A DNA stretch of 64,000 nt from contig JAFREE010000046.1 of the NCBI GenBank assembly GCA_019400425.1, forward strand, positions 1 through 64,000, written 5' to 3'. Source of the DNA: Hymenochaete sp. R1 (taxonomy: Eukaryota; Basidiomycota; Agaricomycetes; Hymenochaetales; Hymenochaetaceae). The notes beneath the pieces are model-generated. The model was not told the DNA's origin. It saw only the letters and a program-made list of their open reading frames with translations, and made no database searches. Below, in pieces: positions 1 to 13,427 of this stretch. Position 1 is the stretch's first letter, and the number at the start of each line of letters is the position of its first letter. The translations under genes and the position numbers were made by a program.

Positions 1-259
1 CAAAGATCAGAGGCCGAACATCTGCTGACCGTCAGTTCATGCACTGCTCACGGTCGTTGATGGTGTGTCTATTCATGTTTATCATATACAATTTTTGCTT
101 ATTGCATGTTTACAGATTTGAAGATAGGTACAGTATTGAATATGCAGAAGTTTGTATATTTCTGTATATTTTTGACCCATGATCATTAATATACAGTTAT
201 GACCAGGGGGGGTTTTCCCTGATGTCCGAACCTCGTCAGGACGAAGAACATGACTTCAC

Positions 260-870
260 CTTGAAGAAATCTAACATCGTCTTTTTAAACCCGGGACAAT
301 CTTCCTCCTTTGGCCACATATTCCTCCAGGTGGCGTCCCAGTCGCGCCCGATCTCCATCGTCTCCTTACAGTCGGGCGCCTTAGCTCGCATGGCAGCGAT
401 TTCAGCCGCATTTGTCGCTTGGGTGACACGCTCCCGACCTTGTTGGACGTATCCACGATTCGAGCGGGGGTCTTCCCATGCGAGTTTAGATTTGACATCC
501 AGGGGCATGCGGAAGAAGCTGGCGCTCTAGGTGTAGAAGATACGGAAATGAAGAGATAAGAACGGGCTTGAAGTAGACGTCCGAGCTGTGGACGAGAGGA
601 CGATACCTTTTGAAACACGTTTTGTACTACTGGTTCAGGGATGCCATGGTTTGAGATATAGATGAAGCCTGCGTCTTTGAATGCACTGACAATAGCATCA
701 GCAGTGACCCGCTTCTCCGACACAGACGTTGCTTGCTGGAATTTGCTAAAGTCGATGACGGGTATATGAAGTTTCGATGCATGTGTTGCCAGAGAACGGA
801 GAGTTATGCATCTACTACGTTGATACTGGTGCAGAAAAGGCCTTGAGGTGAAGGTGCTCCTGATAAGCAT
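260..870 (-). CDS. 2-oxoglutarate/Fe(II)-dependent oxygenase, N-terminal part (incomplete)
   Basis: Two exons are visible, 870-607 and 526-260 (177 codons). The protein opens with an Arg/Ser-rich, acid-poor N-terminus that looks like a mitochondrial presequence. Next comes LHIPVIDFSKF and an NHGIPEPVV segment, both typical of the DIOX_N domain of the isopenicillin-N-synthase-like family, then FFRMPLDVKSKLAW and RGYVQQGRE. The catalytic half with the HxD...H iron ligands is missing, because the gene leaves the window after a donor at 259 (AAG|GTGAAG). The rest of the window edge must be a long intron, or intron plus a short exon; it is unusually AT-rich. These enzymes hydroxylate or desaturate small molecules; the substrate cannot be told. 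The start at 870 is chosen because the in-frame upstream ATG at 978 adds low-complexity AT-coded residues. Confidence 0.75.
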
Positions 871-1100
871 GGTAGACGTAGAGGATGCATGGCTGAAGTA
901 TAATATATATATATTTATATTATATCTGGCCCGGGCTCGATATCCGCGTGTCCCGCTTCTTACTACAGAATCTTGCATTGCATCGATATTATGCCAGACA
1001 AAGCATCTCTTTCCCCCTCCCCTTAACTCTTTGAAGAATAGTAATACAATTGTATTCTAGACATGACATTAAGAACACTCCTGACTTAATCGAGAATATT

Positions 1101-2222
<1,122 letters not shown>

Positions 2223-2537
2223 ATAATAGCCTTCGAGTTGGCCTCAATCAAACGTTGTCGTGAGATGTGAGCGGATGAAGACGCTTGCCGATGAGAGATC
2301 TAGAGAGTCAAAGAGTCTTGTCAGTCGGTCGGTCGGTCTGTGCTCATCGTTTCACGTGGGTAGAATACTAAATGTATGCGGCGTTTACATAAGCCAAGCT
2401 CCTAACCCAACATCCTCCGAAAGTCCCTACGCGCACTCCTTTCCCTCATCTCCGTGCTCTTTCTTAGAGCATTCTTCACGATCACGACGTTCACGAACAG
2501 CTAACGCATATTGCATGCGGCAAGGAGGTGTATAGAG
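2223..2537. promoter_or_regulatory. Shared divergent promoter region (QPRT / IQGAP)
   Basis: This 315-bp stretch separates two divergent starts, so it should hold both promoters. It contains a short direct repeat of GTCG/GGTC units near 2319-2338 and pyrimidine-rich DNA at 2435-2470. No clear TATA box or known operator is visible. Confidence 0.4.
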
Positions 2538-5500
2538 ATGGATAGGTCAAACTCTGTATCATCAACATCGTCCTCGGGTTCGGTATCTCGTAGCGGTAGT
2601 ACCGAGCCCTTTGCATACCAGCAACGAATCTTAGAACGCACCTCCTCTGGCTCTCGCGGTCATGGTTCTCTACCAAGAAATGGCGTACTTACTCCAACGA
2701 ACTCCGGAAGGCGCTGGACGCCTTCGCATAGATCAGCAACGAGTGTCGATTCCGTCCGTGGAAAGTGGGAGGAACGCGTCCGTGCCGAATCTGTGTTCAA
2801 TAATCAGTCCGTCTCTAGTCCCTCGGCCTCTCAATCTTCTTTCAGTACGAACAGCGATGCATTGGATTTGCTCTCGACGAGCTCTACCAGTGCGAGCGAG
2901 CGGACACTCAATGAATTCCAAACGCCGACTCGAGCGCATTCGTCCATGTCAAGTTCGACGCACAGCGAGGTCCTTTCAACTCCGCCCTCCCTATCAAAAC
3001 GCCATACGTTGCCAGAACCTATAATTGCTTCGCCTTTGTCCCCAAATAGTACGGGCATATCTGTTGTATCACCCGATGTCTCATCCTCCTTGTCTTCTAT
3101 TTCGGCCACAACTACGTCAACGCCCACAAACCGAATACGGTTTCCAATGGCCCGCCAGTCTGTCGCCTCCATGCGCGAGAAATTTAGCAATACAAGTCCG
3201 GAATCAAGCCCAGACATGAATGCCTCGTTCTCTACAATAGGTCATCGCTCGAGGAGATCAGTAGACTTCGATTCCATCATGAATAACACGGAAGTATCGC
3301 CGTCCCGCGAGGTCAAAGAGGGGAAATCTAGCTACTCGAAGGAATTCACTTCAAAGCGTACTCGTCCCACCTCGCTCTATGGAACGCCGCATTTCAGCTC
3401 CCTGAGTAAGGAATCGATAGCTTCGCCATCCTCGGAGCAAATCTCTCGTCCCTCGTCGCCGGACAAGACTTCTCGTTCGTCGTTTGAGAGGTTAAGTCGA
3501 CAGTCCTCTCTCACCTCGGTATCGACTTCGTCTACAAGACCACGACCCAGTGAAGTATCATCAGCGCAGAAATCGGGATCCCCAAGTTCCTCCACTTCGG
3601 ATGTCTTTGGTTCGCTCCCAGGATCTCCGGACAAACCCACCTCAAAACCTATATCACTACCAAGACGGAATTCCGTAAAGGATTCGCCCTTCTTGAAAGC
3701 GTCTATACCAGAGGACAGTTTTACAATGCCCAGTCCCAGTAGTCCTGCGTACCGCCCTCCTCCTCTAGCCCCCTCGTCTTATGCAAACGTATCGCCATCG
3801 GTAATGTCTCCGACGCCTTACCGTAGCTCGTACATGGCGAACAAAAAGGCAGGGATGTATGGGGATAACCTGTCAGTTGGGCGTCGACTCGGACGTCATC
3901 TCCCTCGTATAGCAAGTGGGGACACATACGACGACTCTGAATCAGAATCTCAGGCGACTATAGAGACAAGGCTTCCAGCAACCCCTGAGAAATCTGTGAC
4001 TAAGAAGATCCATGAAGAGTCACCGGAGTCGTTCGCGCAATTGAGTAGACTGGAACGTCGAGAACGGCGTTTACGGGAATGGAAGATGGAACTTGAGAAC
4101 AAATCACCTTTCTCTTCGCCAACAAAATCTTCACCAGCAAAATCGTCGCCAACAAAATCGATCACGTATACTCCTGAGCGGGAATCATTTGCGATACCTC
4201 ACGCTTCGGAACTTGGCACGGCTGGTGAGTACGACGTGACGGGTGTTCCGGGAAGGAAACGACTCTCCCGGGACATCATGTCCTCTCCGCAGGCTCCAAT
4301 GCCATTACCATCGTCAAAGATCAGTATGCGACATGGTCTGTGGGCTGACACGCAACGACATTTACTACGAGCATACGAATATCTGTGTCACGTCGGGGAG
4401 GCACAGCAATGGATCGAGGGTTGTCTTGGAGAGGAACTTGGGTTTGGAGTTGTGGAAATGGAGGAAAGTCTGAGGAACGGCGTCGTACTGGCGAAGCTTG
4501 CTCGGGCCTTCCTCGGAGAGCAGGTTGTGAGGAAGATCTTCGAGGTCAGTCCACGATTTTCTTTCTTGAGCCACACCTATTTTTTCTTCCTTAGCTAATC
4601 ATATTTTCAGGCTCCGAAACTTGACTATAGGCAGACGGACAACATAAATCATTTCTTTTATTTTATTCGACAAGAGGGTTTGCCAGAGGTAAATGAGATT
4701 CTTCTAGGTTGAAAGTTTATTAATATTCACACCATTGCAGTGTTTCATTTTCGAAACCACAGACCTTTACAACAAGAAGAACATTCCGAAGGTTATCTAT
4801 TGTATTCATGCCCTTAGTCATCTTCTTGCGCGCCGAGGCTTAGCGGAACGTATTGGGAATCTCGTCGGCCAGCTTGATTTTACGGATGACCAATTACAGA
4901 AGACGGAGCGCGGACTGAAAGACGCTGGAGTTCCTATGCCTAACTTCGGTGAGATCAGACGCGAACTTGCGAAGGAAATTAATGAGGAGCCCGAGGTTGA
5001 AGTTGAGACTGAGGAAGAGAGTATGTAATAATAACTGGCTCGAGAGTTTCATTCCGGCTAACAAGGTGATGCAGGACGTGATCGACTACTTCTTGAAAAC
5101 GAAGACTCCATTATAGGAGTGCAGGCTATGATGAGAGGATTCATGGTCAGGAGGGAGCAAGATACGCGAAAGGCTCAATTCCGACTTGCGGAACGCTATA
5201 TTGTGAAGTTCCAGGCTCGATCTCGAGCCGTCGCGGCCCGCCAAAGAGTTCAAGATGAACGCAAGAGGCACATGGACATGACACCATGGGTACTGACTCT
5301 ACAAGCGCAGGCGCGCGGTTTGCTGGTACGACAAGCGGCTAAAAAGCGCAAAACGGAATTACGCGAACTATCTGCAGACGTGGTTGGATTTCAAGCTCAA
5401 GCGAGGGGTGCTCTGCAGCGACGCAAATTTTTCGCCCTTAAGACTGCACTCTCCAAAAGCTCTATTTCGATTCTTAAGTTACAGACAGCTGCACGAGCTC

Positions 5501-8500
5501 AACGCGTTCGGAAGAATCATCAGGAGATGCAAAAATCGTTTGAGAGACCGCAGACAATGCATGGAATCGTCAGCCTCCAGGCCTACATCCGAGGTTTGCT
5601 TGCGCGCCGCAAAATTTCTGGGCTTCTCGCAGCCTTAGGCGAGGTTGAAGACGATATTCTTCGTTTCCAAACCCATGTACGAGGGATGCTTACGCGTAGG
5701 CAGGTTGGAGCGCAATTAGCGAAACTCGACGACGAAGAGGATACAGTCATTCGTATACAGGCGGCAGCCAGAGCATTCTTAGCGAAGCGGCGACTTCTCA
5801 ATCTAATCCGCGGTCTTCGGAAGGCGACACCGACGGTCATCTCGATTCAAGCTCTTGCCCGTGCAAACCTCCAGCGGAGGCAGCACGCTGCATTGCAAAA
5901 GAGTCTCGGAGAAGTGAAGACAATTAAGTCTGTCAATTTCTTACAGGCATTTGCACGTGCTGCGATTGTCAGGAGACAGCACCAAGAGCAGAAGAAGCAA
6001 TTGGAATTCTGCGAGCCGGATGTCACAAGCCTACAAGCGCACATTCGCGGTGCACTCGTTCGTAGTAACTTCATTCCGTGGAGGGACTTCTTGCGGAATA
6101 GTCAAGAAGAGGCGACACATCTGCAGGCACTTTTACGCGGAGCTCTTGTCAGGCATACATTTGCAGAGAAAATGCGTTACTACCGCGAGAACATGGAGAA
6201 AGTGGTCAAGATCCAGTCCTTGGTCCGCGCGAAAGAGACCCGCGAACAGTATCGCCAGCTTACACTCGGTCGCAATGTCAACGTCGGTACAATCAAGAAC
6301 TTTGTCCATCTACTTGATGACTCGGAAGCCGACTTTGAGGACGAAATCGAGGTTGAAAGACTCCGCAAGCGGGTCGTACAGAGCATTCGCGCTAACCAGG
6401 CTCTTGAGACGGAGGTATCTGAGCTGGACGTTAAAATTGCGCTCGTTGTGCAAAATGTCAAGACCTTTGAGGAATTAATCAAAGCCCGTCGCAGACACGA
6501 TAGTTTCGGTGCTCACGCATCTCGTGCAAGTGTGCTGGCCGCACATGGTGATCCTTTCGCAGGTGCAAGCTCTCTCGACCATGAATCGAAGCGTAAATTG
6601 GAGCTGTATCAACAATTATTTTATCTTCTTCAGACGAGGAGCGAGCATTTGAGCAAGCTATTCCATCAACTAGAAAAGAGTCATATCGAGGACAAGACGA
6701 AGAAGCTCGTCGAGCGCGTTGTGCTCACGCTCTTCGGGTACGGACAGGACAGGAGAGAGGAATATCTCATGCTCAAGCTCTTCCAGGTGCGTTACCTTGC
6801 CATGAAGTATTTATGCACCTCTTGCTCATCTGTGTTTCTTTAGGCATGTGTCAAGAATCACATTAGTGTCTCGCCCTCTCCGGAGGCTTCTATGCAAGAT
6901 GTCCCGTTATATTTGTCTATCGCACTCCAGCACGGTCGTACCAAGCAGATGAGCTATGTCAAAGAAACATTGGGTCCTCTGATTTGTGCGGTTATTGAAG
7001 GCGTGGAAAGTGAGGCTCTGGACTTGGAGACTGATCCATGTATCGTAAGTAATCATTCTCTTTGGTGTCCACACGTCCGAGCTAAGACGAGCATTAGATT
7101 TATCGATCAAGGATTAACGTTGAAGAAATGCGAACGGGTGTGATGAGCAACAAGCCGAAGGAAGTGAATTTCCGACAGGCGCTGGACAACGACCCTGAGA
7201 CACGGACGATCTTTATCCACAGTGGGTATATGTCCTTTCGAAAGAATTCCGACTGCTCATTGCCACGACAGACTTGCAGAAGTTACGTGCGCTAACCAAG
7301 GACTTTGTTGATGCGATTGTCGGTTCTACAAAGAAGATGCCGTATAGTATGCGCTTCCTCGCACAGCAGATCTTGAACTACTTGAAAGTGCGAGATTCTC
7401 TTCATGGCCTTTTTATTCACAACTAAATATACACTCGCAGCTCAAGTTCCCGAATCAGCCAGACGAAGTGTATGCAGTACCACTTGCGAGGTTCCTTTTC
7501 TACAGATGCATGAACCCTGCGCTTATGTAAGATGGACAGATCATCTTTGCCCTCGTATCAATCATTCTGACCTGTATACAGAGCACCTGAGACGTTCGAC
7601 ATCGTATCAAGCACTATCGACATCGCTTCCCGGAAGAACCTCGCTCAAGTCTCAAAGATGATTATGCAGATCACAACAGGTCATGAATTCGGAGAGTCTG
7701 ATCTCTGCTTCAGGCCATTGAACCAATACGTGGCAGAAGCAATCAAGCAACTTAGAGTTTGGGTTATGGAAGGTATGTCGGATCAACTTTCCCGATAGTC
7801 ATGCATATCAAGCAATAACGATACACCTATTAGTGGCCAATGTGCAAGAAGCAGAAGCACAGTATCATGCGAATGAATTTCTTGATGTGGCAGTTCAGCC
7901 AAAGCCGATCTACATATCACCGAATGAAGTCTACTCAATGCATGCCTTGCTATCTCAGTACTTAGAGAAGCTTGCCCCATCACGGGAAGATGCTTTGCGG
8001 ATAATTATCCTTGAGCTGGGCGGCGTGCCAAACTTAGGGACGACGGAAGAGTTGGCTGCTGCTCGTGATGCTGCTATAACACTCGAATTAACCAACAGGT
8101 TTGCAAACGTGAAGGGTCTGTCATCTACTTACTTTGATGTTTGTACAAATAACTCACCGGATGTTCAAGATCCTCACGCCGAAGAAAAGGCACTTTGGGT
8201 CCAAGCCAAGCGAGCTGTGTTGGCTATACTTCGGGTTCAACCTGCAAAGGACCTTGTCGAATGTCTGATGCAACCTGTCTCAGAGGAACATGAAATGTTC
8301 TGGGAAGACATTGTTGACCGCGAGCTTATGAACGACCACCTGAGGTCACGTCAACGTCGTATGCCGTCCACGACTGGACAAGAGTCAGCATATCGACTTG
8401 ACGATATTCGATCGTAAGTTCTAAGTTAAGATCAATTCACAGATACAAGAACACTTATGAGCTATAGCCTGACGTTCAAAGAAGTAAAAGCCCACGCGAT

Positions 8501-9187
8501 CTACTTCTTGCTTGAGTTGGAGAAGAAAGGCAAAGTCACACGCGATGACGGATACCAGGGTATTTTGAACGCCATTGCAGGAGATGTACGTAGCAAGCAT
8601 CGCAAACGCCTGCAACGTCAACAGGAGTTGGCGAGCATGACGGAAGCCTTGCAACATCTAGGAGAACGGAAGAAATACTATGAGGAGCAAATTAAGAGCT
8701 ATAACAACTATGTCGAAGCTGCGATGAATACAATGCAGAAAGGAAAGGGGTAAGCCACTGGTGTGCTTTCAGTAGCGGACCAAATCTGAATTGAACCTTT
8801 TGTAGGAAAAAGCGTTTCGTTATGCCTTTTACGAAGCAATTTTTCCATCTTCGGGACCTCCAAAAGACTGGGAAATCCCCTCAGTTTGGCTCGTTCAAGT
8901 ACAGTGCCCAATATCTTTACGATAAAGGGATTCTCCTCTCTATCGATCAGTACTCACCCCGTCAGTTTGATCGTCTTGACGTGGTCATGTCTTCCAACAA
9001 GGCAGGAATATTTGACGTCGAATTATACAATGCAACGCTCAGTCCATCGTCTCTTATCGGCTCGACTGAAGTCCACATGCAAGATCTGCTCCAGGCTCAA
9101 TTCGAAAACCGCGTCTCGTTACCCCTCTTCAATGACACGGCAAAGTTCAATCTCAACCTTTTATTATACCAAATCAACAAGAAGTGA
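2538..9187 (+). CDS. IQGAP-type protein: CH domain, IQ repeats, RasGAP-related domain
   Basis: Scaffold of the cytokinetic ring and polarity sites that binds actin, calmodulin and Rho/Ras-family GTPases (family of S. pombe Rng2 and S. cerevisiae Iqg1). Twelve exons: 2538-4544, 4611-4688, 4741-5020, 5075-6786, 6844-7044, 7098-7221, 7272-7387, 7441-7526, 7582-7772, 7834-8413, 8468-8749, 8806-9187; sum 6039 nt, 2012 aa. Residues 1 to about 600 are Ser/Pro-rich and probably disordered. A calponin-homology domain follows (DTQRHLLRAYEYL; TDNINHFFYFIR; ETTDLYNKKNIPKVIYCIHA). Then come about 13 IQ-like helices of the form LQAxxRGxLxRR, a RasGAP-related domain (TKKMPYSMRFLAQQI, LARFLFYRCMNPAL) and the RasGAP C-terminal domain (KEVKAHAIYFLLELEKKGKV). 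An upstream in-frame ATG lies at 2511. Confidence 0.95.
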
Positions 9188-9564
9188 ATTCTTTTATTGA
9201 TATGGCGTCTTAAAAGTTGAAAAACTGACAATTCCTTTAGGTTCTACGTCTGATTTGGTCCCCGATTCCACTCCGTAACCCCTTCGTCTTCGCTTGATCT
9301 ACATTTGTGGCATTGATCCGTAACTTATATCTTTTTTTGATTGCCCTGTTTCGCTCTTCGTTCTCATGATACATCTGTATGGATAAATGTTTGAAGAAAC
9401 AGTTGATAGCAAAAATAACTGAACTCATGTATCTATACATACACATTTTACGAACTGTTACGAAATTACATGACTGACTAAAGAGAAGAAAAATAGAACG
9501 AGGCATTGCACTTCACGGCATAATCATTCAGCCAGAGAGGTTTCGATATGTTCGAACGCTATTT
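9188..9564. other. Convergent intergenic region
   Basis: The tails of the IQGAP gene (+) and the transporter gene (-) face each other here. The DNA is AT-rich, as expected for two 3' UTRs. No further gene is seen. Confidence 0.5.
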
Positions 9565-12111
9565 TTACAGAATGAAACGGAAAGCTGGATTACGGTCCCC
9601 AATGGGTGCTCGGGTTAGCCCAGAATCCCACAGTTCTTGATATTCCTCAATATTCTCCTGCCGCTTCCCGGCAGCGCGAGCCCGATTCTCCCACGCACAA
9701 TAGGCCCTGGAAGGAGGACTCGTCAACACCGGAAGTGACTTTAGTAAAAGTAGAAGGTCTTACACGTTAGCAGCAATAAGAACCCACGCAAGACATACAA
9801 ACGACAGTACGATTGAGTGACCGGTCACGAATCGCGGAGCTTCATCTTTCAGAAATCAGTAAGCAACGCCCCACGAAAAGAAAATTTGGGTACATACCTT
9901 GAGTGTACGTAAATGTAGCTACGAAACCTCTGTGAATTGTTAGTATGTTCGCCTCTACAAAATTCACATTGCTCCTTACCCAGTGTTGGCTATCATCAGC
10001 TGTAGAGCACTGTCATTGAAATAAGTATTGGATATCATAATAAGCACAAGTTTGAATGCGGACGTAGTTGTAGCTTTCTTGTAATGTCCGCCGGTGTTGT
10101 TTGGTAGAATGGACAGGATGCACGGGACTGATGGATAACTGAATAAACTTTTTAGATCATTGGTCTCGGAGGTAAATGAAGAGTTGGCTTACACTCCAGC
10201 TGCCATGAGGAAGACAGCAGCGTAACGGGCATGATCCGATTCCGCTCTGATCGCCAATGCATAGCCTATTGAACAGAATGTAATTCATCCAGATTTCAAT
10301 GACTTCCGGAGAAAGTAAGTAGTGCCCACCTGCGATGGTCATAGGAAGAAGCGCAAGGATAAAAGGTCCTCTATACTTCAGCCGATCAGCCATAAATGCT
10401 ACGATAACTTTAGGGGCGGAATAAGTGGCATCAGGTATCGTTGTCTCCCAATCAAATATATTTCTTACCTGTGAGAACAGCGGCTGGCACGTAGGGAGGC
10501 ACCGTATGCAGTTGTGCATTGCCACCAGAAAATCCAAGTCCAGAGACGATGGAAGGCAGGAAGAGCGAATAAGAGTATAGGCTCACGACGACGCCGAAGT
10601 AGGCGAATCCGGTGAGCCATGTTTGAATATCCTTGCATCCTGGATTGCAGCGTCAGGCAATGGATGTCTTTCTGGGGAAGTAATTTATTCTTACCTCTTA
10701 TGACCTCGCGCCACTCGAACTCCTCGTCTTCCTGATAAACGGCTTCCTGGCTAAGTCTTCGTTGGTGGCGAACAGACCTTTCGGAAGTCACAACCTCAGT
10801 TTTTTCTTTGTCAGTAATTTTGCGAGCGGCCTCAGACAGAGGAACCGCAGTTGCCGAAATGTCCGCTCGACGAAAGCGTTGAACTAATCAGACAATAAGT
10901 ATTATAAACCCACAAGGTTCTAGGTCAATCAGAAGTCAGAAGTCTATCGGCTTACGGGCGAATTCCTTTTCTTCGGCTGTCAGGAAAGCCGCCGAGGATA
11001 CGTCAGATGGAAGGATGGACCATGCGAGGAGGCCGATGAGGATGGTAGCAAGGCCCTCAAGAATGAAAATCCACCGCCAACCGTCCAGCCCACCTATTCC
11101 GTCCATCTTGATGATAGCTGAAGCCAGAAGTCCACCAAAAGCTCCCGACAAAGAAGCTAAGGGAAGTCAAACGCCGAACACCGTGTTACACTACGAAAGT
11201 TACCTGAAGCATAGAAAACACCAACTCTGCGGCAGCTGTCAGCCTGCCGTTCCTTCCAATGGAAAATCATAGCTGCACATACCGTAACGGTAGCTCGTGT
11301 CTTTGATATAGAGTACTCAGATAGAGGATCTGGAAAGATATGAGCATGGATAAGCGACGAGAAATTGCCCAGAACGTACGATACCCGGCAAGAGACCTCC
11401 TTCACAAAAGCCAAGCATGATTCGAATCATGATGAGCCCCCCAAAATCCTGTACCAAGCCGCTCAAGGTTGTTACCAAGCCCCACGCTCCGACAATGAAA
11501 GGAAGCCATCTGTTGGCTTTCATCCGTTTCAGTATCCAGTTTGATGCTGCGACGAGTCTCCTTAGCACAATATCAGAAGACAACCGTCCGAGTAACTCAC
11601 GCAGCTCGGATAAGATGTAGCTTTCGAGACTTGAGCGCAAGTCACAGTTAAGAGTTTGGGCACTTACGAAATATAAAACACTATGATCGAATTAGTATGA
11701 TTCATACTCTTTGAGGCGGGGGAGGAACGTACTGGCAAGAGCCGTATTGAATTGCTTGCCCTGTAGATGAGTGTCTGTAGACAAGCCGGCAATACTATAG
11801 AGAGAAAACGATGAAGCTCATACACAAACACGACTGAAAAGGAAATCATACTTTGCATTTCCAATATTAGACCTGTCAACGAAGTTCGCAAGCCACAACT
11901 GTCGTCGTCATAATTAGTAAGGCATATTAACAGATGACATCAAAAGGCTATAACTTACCAAAGCCAGTGGAGGTAGGACATGGATGTCGAACTTCCAAAG
12001 AATCCTACGTTCCATGTTGCGGAAAAGGTGGTGATCCATATTCTCGATATCGATGGCCTTCTCGGTGGAGGCAGCGTCGACATCATCATGGTTTCTCGGC
12101 GAGTCGGTCAT
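9565..12111 (-). CDS. MFS transporter, Dal5/Tna1 (anion:cation symporter) type
   Basis: Plasma-membrane carrier of the allantoate/nicotinate permease family, with about 17 short exons. The first ones join cleanly: 12111-11959, 11898-11852, 11794-11733, 11680-11668, 11620-11601, 11546-11380, 11329-11283, 11226-11204, 11156-10956, 10883-10695, 10639-10469, 10407-10330, 10265-10193, then 10138 onward. Family marks are LWLANFVDRSNIGNA after TM1, GLSTDTHLQGKQF, the SYILSELPSNWILKR stretch, LGFCEGGLLPGI, and FLTAEEKEFA in the central loop. In the second half, GLGFSGGNAQLHTVPPYVPA and KATTTALQLMIANTGGFVAT are typical. The ~500-aa protein should have 12 TM helices. Two exons are only 13 and 20 nt long. 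Substrate is unknown; nicotinate, allantoate, pantothenate or similar anions are possible. Confidence 0.9.
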
Positions 12112-13427
12112 TGTGGGGGTCAAGACTTTTGAAAAGGCCAGATAGAGAACCGATTCGGGGGCCAGAAAAGGGATGGATTCTTATAGATTATGTACCGGTC
12201 AGCTGGACAAGACTTATCAGAGCGAGAGGGTCGGCATCTCCACTAAAATCCAATACGCACGATTGAATGCCGCTGCCTTCGTTTCCCCGTACAAATCCCC
12301 TTTGATCACGGCACACGAGATGGCCGCTCAAAGACACGAACCTAATTGAAGTTCGAAATGAGATATTTTATCCCATGAAGTGCGAGAATACGTACCGACC
12401 ATACTTCCGGGTTGAGTAAGTTTTGTAGAGTAGTACCATGGCTTGGTGCGCACTCTGAGAGACTACGACAAGAGACCACAAGAAAGGCCAAGACGTGATT
12501 CAATGCAAGAGAGCTTAGATCTAAGATCAATTGAGGTGATCCCTTTTATCTTGGTTTTCTGCTGCTCCTGCTTTCAAGCGTCTGACACTCCCTTTTCCCG
12601 ACGGCAAATCTCAAGCATCTGCCGCTTCGAGATAAAAATAGAGTTACATATATAGAACCGGAGTCAGAGTATAGTGCAGTATTTAGAAGCAATTTTGAAT
12701 AGAGCCCTGTACCTTTTCGTCCGTGAACGATTCGCTGTCTCACCCAACCCATACAGCGTGGTCTGGATGCTATTGCCGAGAAGCCAGATACAATGAAAAA
12801 TAGGTTCCTGAGTTCGCACGTAACGGGCATGTTTGTTGAAGTTCAGAGCGCCGCGCTGACATAGGCTGAGAGACTTGGTACGAGTTCCAAGAAGCTTTGG
12901 TCCTGATTCTCCCGTACGTTGCTTCCCGAAGGCTTTTACGGATGCTTTCGGGCAGTTCTACTGCTTCTTCAGACAACGTGGTTGGTTGTTACAGGCAAAG
13001 ATGAAGTAGGGAAGCAGCAAGATTCGTGTCAGTCAGTTTTAGCAAAGCGATGGGTCCTTTTAGACTCGTTAGAAGAGTGAGAGTGGGGCGGTAAAGGACG
13101 AGTTGGTCGACGCTCAAAGGCATCAATATTTGAGTTTGCCAACTCCAAGTTTGGCTGTACGCACAGAAATATTAATGTGAGAAATGTTGGAGGCGCTCCG
13201 GCTGAGTTGCCTTAAAAAATGATCGACGCTCGTCGCTTACTTGCCGCTGATTTCCAGTTCACCGGCCGCACAAACGCACGAAGCTTCGGTTCGGAAAGAT
13301 GCCGGTTGCGCAACCCGAAGCGACTGAACCCGTTGTCTCCGAGAGCCGGCCCCCGGCGGTGAGAGCCAACCAAACGGCCGCAGCAAGGAGTCGGGTTCCG
13401 AGACTCAAACCTTTCACTTTTACCACC
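12112..13427. promoter_or_regulatory. Divergent intergenic region, 1.3 kb
   Basis: This lies between the transporter (-) and the M28 peptidase (+), so it carries both 5' regions. Short open frames occur (for example 12770-12976 on the minus strand), but none has a recognisable domain or splice partner. No repeat or RNA gene is seen. Confidence 0.4.

Noticed and set aside
4120..4165. Short direct repeat in IQGAP exon 1
   Set aside because: It is explained by the repeated codons for KSSPTKSSPAKSSP in a disordered region, not by a satellite or mobile element.
12770..12976. Minus-strand frame starting MSEEAVELPES
   Set aside because: Short, no recognised domain and no convincing upstream or downstream exons.
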